From: VXMO01 sp034422835 | Lineage (GTDB): Bacteria > Chloroflexota > Dehalococcoidia > UBA6926 | Direction of reading: 5' to 3' | Assembly (NCBI GenBank): GCA_034422835.1 | Contig: DAOUJJ010000011.1 | Coordinates: 12,924-76,923 of the forward strand | Length of the DNA: 64,000 nt | In this document: piece by piece, positions 52,640 through 60,581 of the stretch | Layout: the number at the start of each line of letters is the position of its first letter | Position numbering within the stretch: the stretch's first letter is position 1 | Translations under genes and position numbers: made by a program | Notes under the pieces: model-generated | Database searches by the model: none | What the model was told of the DNA's origin: nothing | What the model saw: the letters and a program-made list of their open reading frames with translations, nothing else

Positions 52640-52819
52640 GTCGCCCTCCTTCGCAGGCCGGACAACTCTGCCGTCCCTTTCGGGTCCCCGACCCGCTGTA
52701 CACGGACGGTATACTCCTGAAATTGCAGCGTGTCAACTGCTCTCTTGGAGACAGATATGGGAAAGAGCCGGGACGCGGGATTTGCGCGAAGGCGAGCAAC
52801 GCGCAAGGACGTGGACGGA

Positions 52820-52850
52820 CTATAATGTGACCATGGTCATGACTATGGTC
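52820..52850 (+). promoter_or_regulatory. Promoter and tandem operator of the Phd/VapC locus
   Basis: A perfect TATAAT at 52820-52825 is followed at once by two abutting 12-bp sites, TGACCATGGTCA (52827-52838) and TGACTATGGTCA (52839-52850). The first is a perfect palindrome. The location fits autorepression by the Phd-type antitoxins. Confidence 0.7.
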
Positions 52851-52887
52851 ATATAACTTGTTAGACTGGCCTCTGAGAGGTGACAAA

Positions 52888-53163
52888 ATGACAACACCGG
52901 CAGGAAATCCCGGCGCTCCCCGCACCATCAAGGCGTCCGAGTTCAAGGCCACGTGCCTGAAGCTCATGGATGAGGTGGCGGAGACGGGCGAGGAAATCAT
53001 CATCACAAAGAACGGCAAGCCCGTCGCCAAGCTCACGCCGCACCAGAAGCGATTCAAGCCACCTTTCGGACGTGACCGCGACCAGTTAATCTTCATGGGC
53101 GACATCCTCTCTCCCATCGACGTCGTCTGGGAGGCTGAACAAGGCCTTATCGACGGTAAGTAA
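52888..53163 (+). CDS. Phd/YefM-family antitoxin, copy 1
   Basis: 91 residues from ATG 52888, with GAGAGGTGA upstream. The core TIKASEFKATCLKLMDEVAE then IIITKNGKPVAKLTP is the Phd fold. The C-terminus differs from copy 2 but shares DVVWEAEQGLIDG. No toxin follows directly; instead a second antitoxin copy starts 13 nt later. Confidence 0.88.
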   Translation: MTTPAGNPGAPRTIKASEFKATCLKLMDEVAETGEEIIITKNGKPVAKLTPHQKRFKPPFGRDRDQLIFMGDILSPIDVVWEAEQGLIDGK

Positions 53164-53175
53164 GGGAAGGACAAC

Positions 53176-53442
53176 TTGACAACTTCGACAAGCACTCCCC
53201 GCACCATCAAGGCGTCCGAGTTCAAGGCCACGTGCCTGAAGCTCATGGATGAAGTCGCAGAGACGGGCGAGGAGATCATCATCACAAAGAACGGCAAGCC
53301 CGTCGCCAAGCTCACGCCGCACCAGAAGCAGCGACAGACCCTCTATGGCAAGGGACGCGACAGGATGCGAATACTCGGCGACCTGGACGAGCCTATGGAT
53401 GTCGTCTGGCAAGCCGAACAAGGCCTCATTGACGGCCACTAA
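53176..53442 (+). CDS. Phd/YefM-family antitoxin, copy 2
   Basis: 88 residues starting at TTG 53176 with AAGGGAAGG upstream. Its residues from PRTIKAS to PHQK are identical to copy 1, and the underlying DNA differs at only about four silent positions. Its TAA overlaps the ATG of the PIN toxin by 1 nt, so this copy is the direct partner. Confidence 0.88.
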   Translation: MTTSTSTPRTIKASEFKATCLKLMDEVAETGEEIIITKNGKPVAKLTPHQKQRQTLYGKGRDRMRILGDLDEPMDVVWQAEQGLIDGH

Positions 53443-53840
53443 TGCTTCTGGCGGACACGCAGGCGCTAGTCTGGCACTGGACAGCCGACTCCAAATTAGG
53501 TAATGGCGCTCGTCAAGCCATTGAAGAGGCCCTGCAAGATCGTGACCTCGCCGTTTCGGCAATCACGTTCTGGGAAATCTCGATGCTGCTGGACAAAGGC
53601 CGTCTTGAGTTCCCGGAGGACGTGCTCAACTGGCGCCTGGAACTCTTGGCGCAAGGGCTAGTCGAAATCCCCGTCGATGGTGAAATCGCCGCCCGCGCCG
53701 GTGCGCTAATCGGCCTGCCCGGTGATCCTGCCGACCGCATCATCGTCGCGACGGCCCTTGGGGGCCATCAACTCGTCACCTCGGACACGGGGATTCTCCG
53801 CTGGGATAGCATCCTCCCCCGTGTTGACGCCCGCGAGTGA
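53442..53840 (+). CDS. PIN-domain toxin (VapC-like)
   Basis: 132 residues. PIN acidic residues are in LLADTQALVW, ITFWEISML, GDPADRIIVATA and VTSDTGILRW. This is the Phd-associated PIN subgroup that starts with an LLADTxALVW motif. It is translationally coupled to copy 2 of the antitoxin. An intrinsic terminator for the convergent gene follows. Confidence 0.9.
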   Translation: MLLADTQALVWHWTADSKLGNGARQAIEEALQDRDLAVSAITFWEISMLLDKGRLEFPEDVLNWRLELLAQGLVEIPVDGEIAARAGALIGLPGDPADRIIVATALGGHQLVTSDTGILRWDSILPRVDARE

Positions 53841-53847
53841 GTGCCCA

Positions 53848-53886
53848 AAAAGCTGCGCCCCCTCCGCTCGTAAGCGGAGGGGGCGC
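53848..53886 (-). terminator. Terminator for the crotonase gene at 53910
   Basis: GCGCCCCCTCCGCT (53855-53868) pairs perfectly with AGCGGAGGGGGCGC (53873-53886), loop CGTA. On the minus strand it is followed by CAGCTTTTTGGG. It may also stop the convergent TA transcript. Confidence 0.85.
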
Positions 53887-53909
53887 ATTCCGTCGTAGTC
53901 GATGAAAGG

Positions 53910-54806
53910 TTAGTCCCGCGCCGCCGCAGACCTCGGCCCGAACGGCTCCGGCTGGAACGGCCCGTCCCGCTCCTGCAGATACGCCCGCAGGCCGCCTTCC
54001 TTGCCCGCGTCCTCCATCTTGCGCTTAAAGTCCTCGCGTTGGGACGTGTGCGCCAGGGCGGACAGCTCTGCGTTCAGATTCCACGCGCTGTGGAACCCCA
54101 TCATGTTCAGGCCCTGCGTCGCGACGGCCAGGTTGATCTTGACCGTCTCCGGGCTGACCAGCGCGATGCGTTCGCCGATGTAGGTGCATTCCTCCATCAG
54201 GTCTTCGTGCGGCACAACCTTGTTCACCAAGCCGATCCGCAGCGCCTCTTGCGCGTCGATGTGGTCGCCCGTCAGACCGTAGCGCAGCGCGTGCTTGTAG
54301 CCCGCCAGCAGCGTCCAGATGAAGTTCGTGTTGGAGATATGGCGAATCTCCGGCTGTCCGAACACCGCGTTCTCGGACGCGATGGTGATATGCGTCGTCA
54401 GCGCGTACCAGGAGCCCCACGCCAGCGCCCAGCCGTTGATCGCGCCGATGATCGGCGTCGTCAGCTCCCACATGTGCATCAGGCGGCGGATGCCCGTCCT
54501 GTCCTGCGTGCGCCACTGATCAAGGAACGACGCGACCGACTGCCCCTCTTGTAGCCCGTACGGCCACACGGTCTCCGAGTTGCCGCCGCCCGCGCCCAAT
54601 GCCAGATCCGCGCCGGCGCTGAACGCCCGGCCCGCGCCCGTCAGGATGATGTAGCGAACGTCCGGGTCCTGCTCCGCCTCATCGAACGCGGCGTGCAGGT
54701 CTCCGCGGAGACCCTGGTTGAAAGCATTCATCTGCGCGGGGCGATTCAGCGTGATAACCACGCCCTTGCCCTGCCGCTCATAAAGCACGTTCTCATACTC
54801 AGCCAT
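53910..54806 (-). CDS. Enoyl-CoA hydratase/isomerase family protein
   Basis: 298 residues from ATG 54806, preceded by AGGAGG 9 nt upstream. The crotonase features are VITLNRPAQMNAF, AFSAGADLALGAGG and GSWYALTTHITIASENAVFGQPEI. The second oxyanion region reads GWALAWGSWY. It shares long blocks (LTGDHIDAQEALRIG, LVSPETVKINLAVA) and the tail FQPEPFGPRSA with the gene at 32109-33017, so the two are paralogues. The acyl-CoA substrate is unknown. It is divergent from recA. Confidence 0.88.
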   Translation of the reverse strand: MAEYENVLYERQGKGVVITLNRPAQMNAFNQGLRGDLHAAFDEAEQDPDVRYIILTGAGRAFSAGADLALGAGGGNSETVWPYGLQEGQSVASFLDQWRTQDRTGIRRLMHMWELTTPIIGAINGWALAWGSWYALTTHITIASENAVFGQPEIRHISNTNFIWTLLAGYKHALRYGLTGDHIDAQEALRIGLVNKVVPHEDLMEECTYIGERIALVSPETVKINLAVATQGLNMMGFHSAWNLNAELSALAHTSQREDFKRKMEDAGKEGGLRAYLQERDGPFQPEPFGPRSAAARD

Positions 54807-54887
54807 GTAATGGTTCCTCCTAACCCCCGTCGTCATCGACGGCATCAGAATTGCTTGTTTGACAAGGGTAGCATTCTGCGGGAGATG

Positions 54888-54926
54888 TGATACGATACTG
54901 AACAAGCGTTCCACGAACGCGCGTTC
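54888..54926 (+). promoter_or_regulatory. recA promoter -10 with two SOS (LexA) boxes
   Basis: An extended -10, TGATACGAT (54888-54896), is followed by GAACAAGCGTTC (54900-54911) and CGAACGCGCGTTCG (54914-54927). Both fit the Gram-positive SOS box GAAC-N4-GTTC, and the second matches it perfectly with flanks. Centres are 15 bp apart. Confidence 0.75.
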
Positions 54927-54971
54927 GCTAGGCCTCGGCCAGATTGAGAAGCAACGGGGAGGAATGGTATT

Positions 54972-56063
54972 ATGGCGACGGCAATCAAAGCCAAAGAAAG
55001 CGCGGACACGATGGTGACGGAGAAGGAAAAGGCACTCGAACAGGCGCTGACGCTGATCGAGCGCAGCTTCGGTAAAGGCTCTCTCATGCGGTTCGGCGAT
55101 GCCGCCGGACGCTTTGATGTGGATGCCATCCCCACCGGCTCTCTCTCACTTGACCTCGCGCTTGGCATCGGCGGCATTCCGCGCGGGCGCATCACGGAGA
55201 TCTACGGTGCGGAATCGTCCGGCAAGTCCACGCTGGCACAGCACGTCATCGCCAGCGCGCAGAAGCAGGGCGGCACGGTGGCGTATATCGACGCCGAGCA
55301 CGCAATGGATCCCACGTACGCCGCCGCCTGCGGCATCAACGTGGACGACCTGCTGATCTCGCAGCCGGACAACGCAGAGCAGGCGTTGGACATCACAGAG
55401 GCGTTGGTGAGGAGCGCCGCAGTGGATGCCATCGTCATTGACAGCGTGGCGGCGCTGGTGCCCAAGGCTGAAATTGACGGGAACATGGGAGACACGCACG
55501 TGGGCTTGCAGGCCCGCCTGATGTCCCAGGCCCTGCGGAAACTGACAGGAACCACCCATCGTTCGAAGACGGCGGTCATCTTTATCAACCAGATCCGTGA
55601 GAAGGTCGGTGTCCTCTTTGGCAGCCCCGAGGTCACCCCCGGCGGACGCGCGTTGAAGTTCTATTCGTCGATTCGGATTGATTTGAGACGCATGGAAACC
55701 ATCAAGCAGGGGACGGAGAGCGTGGGTCTGCACCTGCGCGCGCGTGTGGTCAAGAACAAGATGGCCCCGCCCTTCCGCGTCGCCGAGTTTGACATCATGT
55801 TTGGATATGGCATCAGCCGCGAGGCCGATCTCATCGATCTCGGCACCCAAGCCGGTTTCCTCAAGAAGACGGGAGCCTTTTACTCATACGGAGACGTACG
55901 CCTCGGACAGGGACGTGAGAACGCCAAGTCCTTCCTCCAATCCAACGCGGAAATCGCCACTGCCCTTGAACAGGACATCCGCGGCGATCACGCCTCCCAG
56001 AACGGCAAAGCCAACGGCTTCGTGCCGGCGTCCGTCGACGACGATACGGAGGAAGTCACCTGA
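54972..56063 (+). CDS. recA: Recombinase RecA
   Basis: 363 residues. RecA drives homologous recombination and SOS induction. Walker A reads GAESSGKST where most RecAs have GPESSGKTT; Walker B (AIVIDSVAALVPKAEIDG), loop L2 with RSKTAVIFINQIREKVGVLFGSPEVTPGG, and the ALKFYSS block are intact. There is no intein. A GGGAGGAA site precedes the ATG. Two SOS boxes in the promoter indicate LexA control. It ends with an acidic tail DDDTEE. Confidence 0.97.
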   Translation: MATAIKAKESADTMVTEKEKALEQALTLIERSFGKGSLMRFGDAAGRFDVDAIPTGSLSLDLALGIGGIPRGRITEIYGAESSGKSTLAQHVIASAQKQGGTVAYIDAEHAMDPTYAAACGINVDDLLISQPDNAEQALDITEALVRSAAVDAIVIDSVAALVPKAEIDGNMGDTHVGLQARLMSQALRKLTGTTHRSKTAVIFINQIREKVGVLFGSPEVTPGGRALKFYSSIRIDLRRMETIKQGTESVGLHLRARVVKNKMAPPFRVAEFDIMFGYGISREADLIDLGTQAGFLKKTGAFYSYGDVRLGQGRENAKSFLQSNAEIATALEQDIRGDHASQNGKANGFVPASVDDDTEEVT

Positions 56064-56091
56064 CTCTATATTCGAACTTAATTCTGGACAC

Positions 56092-56127
56092 AAGGGGCTG
56101 TGGGATAACCACGCCCCTTTTTCTTTT
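56092..56127 (+). terminator. recA intrinsic terminator
   Basis: AGGGGC-T-GTGG pairs with CCAC-GCCCCT with one bulge and loop GATAA, followed by a run of T (TTTTTCTTTTTC). Confidence 0.85.
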
Positions 56128-56149
56128 TCTATCGCTAGCCAGTACACGG

Positions 56150-56177
56150 ATTGGCGGCGCCGCGCGGCGCCGCCAAT
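56150..56177. repeat. 28-bp perfect palindrome
   Basis: ATTGGCGGCGCCGC is followed directly by its exact reverse complement. It lies between recA and rny, after the terminator. Confidence 0.8.
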
Positions 56178-56240
56178 CGTTCACGCAGACACGCCACAAC
56201 AGGCGGACATCCTTCCGCCATGAACCCGGGGAGAAAAACC

Positions 56241-57776
56241 ATGACCATCAATCCTGTCCTGTTCGTCTTTCTTATGCTTCTGCTCGGCACTGCCGGCACC
56301 GCGGCCGGTCTCGTCTTGCAGCGCATCATCACCTCCGGAAACCTCCGCGGCGCATCCATTGAGGTCCAGCGCCGCATCGAGGAGAGCGAGACCGAGAGCA
56401 AGGAAATCATCCTTCGCGCCCAGCAGGAGGCCATCCGCGTCCGCGACGAATCCGAACGCGAGGTGCGTGAGCAGCGCACCGAGGTGCAGCGCGTAGAGCG
56501 ACGCCTCCAACGCAAGGAGGAGCAGGTCGACCGCCGCCTCGACAATTTCGAGAAGCGCGAGCGCCAGCTCAACGAGAAGGAGACGGAAATCGACACCGTC
56601 CGCACACAGGTGGACGAGTTGCACGCCGAACACCTGCGGGAACTCGAACGCGTCTCCCAGCTCACCATGGACGAGGGGCGAGAACTGCTTCTCAGCCAGT
56701 TGGAGAGCGAAATCGAAATCGAGGCCTCCCGCCGCGTGCGCGAGATGGAAGAAGCCGTGCTGGAAGAGTCCACGGAGCGCTCCTTCAAGATCATGGCGCA
56801 GTCGATGCAGCGCTACGCCAACGAGGTCGTCTCTGAACTCACAACCAGCGTCGTCTCCCTCCCCAACGATGAAATGAAGGGACGGCTCATTGGCCGCGAG
56901 GGCCGCAACATCCGCGCCCTTGAGAACGCCACCGGCGTCAACCTCATCGTGGATGACACGCCGGAGGTCGTCACACTCTCAGGATTTGATCCGGTCCGGC
57001 GTGAGGTCGCCCGCATGGCTGTTTCCCGTCTGGTGCAGGACGGGCGCATCCAGCCCGCCCGCATCGAGGAACTGGTCGTCAAGGCCCAGGAAGAGATGGA
57101 GGACATCATCAAGAAGGCGGGTGAAGAGGCCTGCTACGATGCCCGCGTGCAGGGTCTCCACCCCGACCTCATCAAGACCCTGGGCCGCCTGAAGTTCCGC
57201 TATAGCTACGGCCAGAACGTGCTCCAGCACAGCATTGAGACGGCGCACCTCGCCGCGTCGCTCGCATCAGAACTGCGCGCCAACGTGGATATCTGCCGCC
57301 GCGCCGGTTTCCTGCACGACATCGGCAAGGCTCTTTCCCATGAAGTTGAGGGCCCGCACGCGGCAGTCGGCGCGGACCTGCTGGAACGCTACAAGATCAA
57401 CCAGCGTGTGGTGCGCGCCGTCGGCGATCACCACGGCGAAGAGGGTTGGAAGAGCGTTGAGGCGTTTCTCGTGGCCGCTGCGGATGCCATCAGCGGCGCG
57501 CGGCCCGGCGCGCGGCGAGAGAGCGCCCAGCAATACATCAAGCGGCTTGAAACCCTTGAGCAGATCGCGCTGGGATTTGGCGGCGTGGACAAGGCCTATG
57601 CCATCCAGGCAGGGCGTGAAGTGCGCGTCATGGTTCAGCCGGACAGCGTGGATGACGTGGCCGCCATGCGCATGGCCCGTGACATGACCAAGAAGATCCA
57701 GGACTCCATGGAATACCCGGGCCAGATCAAGGTCATGGTGATCCGCGAGACCCGCGCCGTCGAATACGCGCGCTAG
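56241..57776 (+). CDS. rny: Ribonuclease Y
   Basis: 511 residues from ATG 56241, with GGGGAG upstream (an earlier ATG at 56220 is possible). An N-terminal transmembrane helix (residues 3-22) is followed by a long coiled coil (to about 170), a KH domain with GRLIGREGRNIRALE, and an HD domain with FLHDIGKALSHE and VVRAVGDHHGE. RNase Y starts mRNA decay at the membrane. It is followed 17 nt later by the ymdB-type gene, a conserved order. Confidence 0.96.
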   Translation: MTINPVLFVFLMLLLGTAGTAAGLVLQRIITSGNLRGASIEVQRRIEESETESKEIILRAQQEAIRVRDESEREVREQRTEVQRVERRLQRKEEQVDRRLDNFEKRERQLNEKETEIDTVRTQVDELHAEHLRELERVSQLTMDEGRELLLSQLESEIEIEASRRVREMEEAVLEESTERSFKIMAQSMQRYANEVVSELTTSVVSLPNDEMKGRLIGREGRNIRALENATGVNLIVDDTPEVVTLSGFDPVRREVARMAVSRLVQDGRIQPARIEELVVKAQEEMEDIIKKAGEEACYDARVQGLHPDLIKTLGRLKFRYSYGQNVLQHSIETAHLAASLASELRANVDICRRAGFLHDIGKALSHEVEGPHAAVGADLLERYKINQRVVRAVGDHHGEEGWKSVEAFLVAAADAISGARPGARRESAQQYIKRLETLEQIALGFGGVDKAYAIQAGREVRVMVQPDSVDDVAAMRMARDMTKKIQDSMEYPGQIKVMVIRETRAVEYAR

Positions 57777-57793
57777 GGGCCGGCCATCGCGTC

Positions 57794-58567
57794 ATGCGCA
57801 TCCTGATGATCGGCGATCTCATGGGGCGGCCCGGGCGGCAGGCCGTCAGGAAATACCTGCCCGGCCTGCGCGATGAGCACAGCATCGACCTGGTCGTTGC
57901 GAACGGGGAGAACTCCGCCGCCGGCTTCGGCATCACGCCCAAAGTGGTGAAAGAGCTCCTCGACGCCGGCGTGGACGTCATCTCCTCCGGCAACCACATC
58001 TGGGACAACAAGGACATTTTGCCGCACATGGATGACGAGACCCCCGTGCTGCGCCCCCTCAACTACCCGAAAGCCGCCCCGGGACGCGGAACGCTCATGG
58101 CCAACGGCGCGCTCGTCATCAGCCTGCAGGGGCGAACCTTCATGCCGGTGCAGATCGACGATCCGTTTACGGCAATGGACGACGTGCTTGCCGGCCTCAC
58201 CGAGAAGCCGCGCGCCATCGTCGTGGACTTTCACGCAGAGGCCACGTCTGAAAAGGGCGCGCTCGCGTGGTACGTAGACGGCCGCGTGAGCGGCGTCGTG
58301 GGCACGCACACCCACGTCGCCACTGCGGACGCCCGCGTCCTGCCCAAAGGAACGGCATTCGTCACTGACCTCGGCATGTGCGGGGCCATCGACTCCATCA
58401 TCGGCAGCGACCCGGGCCCGGTGCTGGAGCGCTTTTTGACCGGCGTCCCCGTTCGCCTCAACGTTGGAGACGGTCGCAGCCGATTCAATTCCGTCCTTAT
58501 CGAAACGGACGACACGACCGGCCTTGCCGTCTCCATCCACCGCGTGGACTGCGCTGACACCGAATGA
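57794..58567 (+). CDS. ymdB: YmdB/TIGR00282-family metallophosphoesterase
   Basis: 257 residues. The metal-site motifs are MIGDLMGRPGR, VVANGENSAAGFGI, SSGNHIWDNKDI, VVDFHAEATSEK and GTHTHVATADARVLP. YmdB in Bacillus is a cyclic-nucleotide phosphodiesterase affecting motility and biofilm. The gene overlaps the PHP gene by 4 nt and follows rny. Confidence 0.93.
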   Translation: MRILMIGDLMGRPGRQAVRKYLPGLRDEHSIDLVVANGENSAAGFGITPKVVKELLDAGVDVISSGNHIWDNKDILPHMDDETPVLRPLNYPKAAPGRGTLMANGALVISLQGRTFMPVQIDDPFTAMDDVLAGLTEKPRAIVVDFHAEATSEKGALAWYVDGRVSGVVGTHTHVATADARVLPKGTAFVTDLGMCGAIDSIIGSDPGPVLERFLTGVPVRLNVGDGRSRFNSVLIETDDTTGLAVSIHRVDCADTE

Positions 58568-59397
58568 GTTCTGATCTTCACACGCACTCGACCGCCTCAG
58601 ACGGTCTCCTGACGCCCGCGGAGCTTGTCCACCAAGCCGCGGCGGCGGGCGTCAAGTATTTCGCGGTAACCGACCACGATTCCACAGACGGACTTGCAGA
58701 GGCGCGGGCGGCGGCGGAACAATACCCCGACCTGACCCTCATCCCCGGTATCGAGATCTCAACAGACGTGCCGGAGGGGGAGGCGCACGTCCTCGGCTAC
58801 CTGCTTGATTTTGAGAACGAGGAGTTGCAAGCGACTCTCGCATCGTTCCGTGATGACCGCATGGGCCGCGCCGTCCGCATGGTTGAGAAACTCGAAAACC
58901 TCAGCGTGCCCGTGTCATGGGATCGCATCATGGAGATTGCGGGTGATGGCGCGATCGGCCGCCCGCACATCGCGCAGGCGCTCATGGAGGCGGGTCACGT
59001 CGCCAGCGTCCGCGAGGCGTTCGACCTCTACCTCAGAAATGATGGCCCCGCCTATGCGGGACGCCGCAAGATGCTCCCGGAAGAGGCCTTTCAGCTGATA
59101 CGACAGTACGGCGGCGTGCCGGTTCTCGCCCATCCGAAGGAGACCCCGCAGGTGGAATCCCTGCTCCCGGGATGGGTGGAGGCGGGCCTTGCGGGCATGG
59201 AGGTCTACTACGGCCTCTACCCTGATGACCTCCGCGCCCATCTCAAGGCGCTCGCTGATCAGCATGGACTGCTCGCCCTCGGCGGCAGCGACTATCACGG
59301 CCCGGGTCTCGCCGCGGAATGCCCTCTTGGCGGCTCAAACACTCCCCTGGAGGCTGGCGAAAGCCTTCTGGCCCTGCTCGCTGCAGTGTCCGGTTAG
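58564..59397 (+). CDS. PHP-domain phosphoesterase
   Basis: 277 residues. DLHTHSTASDG, AVTDHDSTDG, IPGIEIST, VLAHPKE and GSDYHGP supply the metal-binding His and Asp residues of the PHP fold. Family members of this size include the 3',5'-nucleotide phosphatase/RNase YciV. The neighbouring rny and ymdB suggest a role in RNA or nucleotide turnover. Its end overlaps the convergent permease by 4 nt. Confidence 0.9.
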   Translation: MSSDLHTHSTASDGLLTPAELVHQAAAAGVKYFAVTDHDSTDGLAEARAAAEQYPDLTLIPGIEISTDVPEGEAHVLGYLLDFENEELQATLASFRDDRMGRAVRMVEKLENLSVPVSWDRIMEIAGDGAIGRPHIAQALMEAGHVASVREAFDLYLRNDGPAYAGRRKMLPEEAFQLIRQYGGVPVLAHPKETPQVESLLPGWVEAGLAGMEVYYGLYPDDLRAHLKALADQHGLLALGGSDYHGPGLAAECPLGGSNTPLEAGESLLALLAAVSG

Positions 59398-60581
59398 AAT
59401 CCCCCGACGAACGCGGCTGAGGCCCAGCCGACGACGGCGGCAACCGTGATTGCGAAGGCGGACTGCTTCAAGACAAGCGTGCCCGCAAACCGCAGCCCGA
59501 GTTCGCGCCCAATCGTGATCGCGGTGACCAGGCATGGCAAAACCGTTCCGGCGAGGAACGTTGCCACCAGCAGTTGCGTCGCGCTCAACGAGGCGACGGT
59601 GCCGGCCTCGGCCAGCAGCAGTATGCCGTCCTTGCGGACAGCGGCGAGCACGGTCGGCAGTGCCGCTTCCGCCGGCAGTGCGAACACGGCCATCGCCGGC
59701 CCCAGCAAGCCACCCGCTGCATCGAGCGCGCCCGACCAGTCGAGAAGCGAGGCCACCATGGCAATCGCGAAGAAAATCGGCACCGCCGTGCGGAAAAACA
59801 TCCAGATGGTGTCTCGCGTCTCCGCCCAGACCGCCGCGAGGGGCGGCCAGGTGACCATGGCGCGGGGTTCCATGATGAGCGCGCTGAGCGCTGACCGCGC
59901 GTCAGGCCGACTGATGAGGCGCGCATAGACGAGTGTCGCCCCGACGAGCAGCGCAAGATACGGCACAACGAGGCTGCCCATGCCGGCGGCGGCAAAAACC
60001 GCCAGCGTCGCGCCGAGCTGGTACGAGCAGGCAGACCCGAAGGAGATCGCGCCGACGGTCGTCGGCCGGGTGCAGGTGGCGCAGGAGCGCGTCGCGACGA
60101 TCGCGGGGACATTGCAGCCAAAGCCCATCAGCACCCGCGTCACGTCGCGCCCGTGCAGGCCGATTGGCCGCAGCAGGGGGTGGAGCGCCGTCCCGATGCG
60201 GTCGGCGAGGCCGCTCACCTTGTAGACGCTGATCAGCACCGAGTAGACCAGCACCGTGGGAACCGCCCACACGAACAGCAGCGGCCCCATCGTGAGTAGT
60301 CCGTAGTCGCCGGACAGCACAGCGCCGAGCGGTCCCGGCCAACCCTCTACACCTTCGGCCAGGGGTGTCGTGATCGCTACAACCAGCGGATCAAGCCAGG
60401 CGGCGGTCTGGTTCGCGCCGATCACTGCGAGCAGAGCCGGCAGCACGAGCAGGAGGATCGCGGTTACGGGACCTGCAATCGCGTGGTCGAGGAGTACGTG
60501 CCGTGGCTCATCCGGCCTCCCCAGAGCGGGCGGAGTGGTGGAGAGTGTTTCGACATCGATGAGATGTCGGTCAGCACGCAC
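59394..60581 (-). CDS. FeoB-like membrane protein lacking the GTPase domain
   Basis: 395 residues if it begins at GTG 60581, which overlaps the upstream flavoprotein stop by 11 nt; an ATG at 60641 would overlap more. There are eight or more membrane helices and two Gate-type segments. GFGCNVPAIVATRSCATCTRPTTVGAISFGSACSYQLG closely follows the FeoB core (GxGCNVPAIxATR). No G-domain is present, so it resembles the nucleoside-recognition/Gate group. Metal-ion or small-solute transport is likely, but the substrate is unknown. Confidence 0.7.
   Translation of the reverse strand: MRADRHLIDVETLSTTPPALGRPDEPRHVLLDHAIAGPVTAILLLVLPALLAVIGANQTAAWLDPLVVAITTPLAEGVEGWPGPLGAVLSGDYGLLTMGPLLFVWAVPTVLVYSVLISVYKVSGLADRIGTALHPLLRPIGLHGRDVTRVLMGFGCNVPAIVATRSCATCTRPTTVGAISFGSACSYQLGATLAVFAAAGMGSLVVPYLALLVGATLVYARLISRPDARSALSALIMEPRAMVTWPPLAAVWAETRDTIWMFFRTAVPIFFAIAMVASLLDWSGALDAAGGLLGPAMAVFALPAEAALPTVLAAVRKDGILLLAEAGTVASLSATQLLVATFLAGTVLPCLVTAITIGRELGLRFAGTLVLKQSAFAITVAAVVGWASAAFVGGF

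Noticed and set aside
52857..53315. Antisense frames over the two Phd genes that resemble each other
   Set aside because: Their similarity only reflects the tandem duplication of the antitoxin genes on the plus strand.
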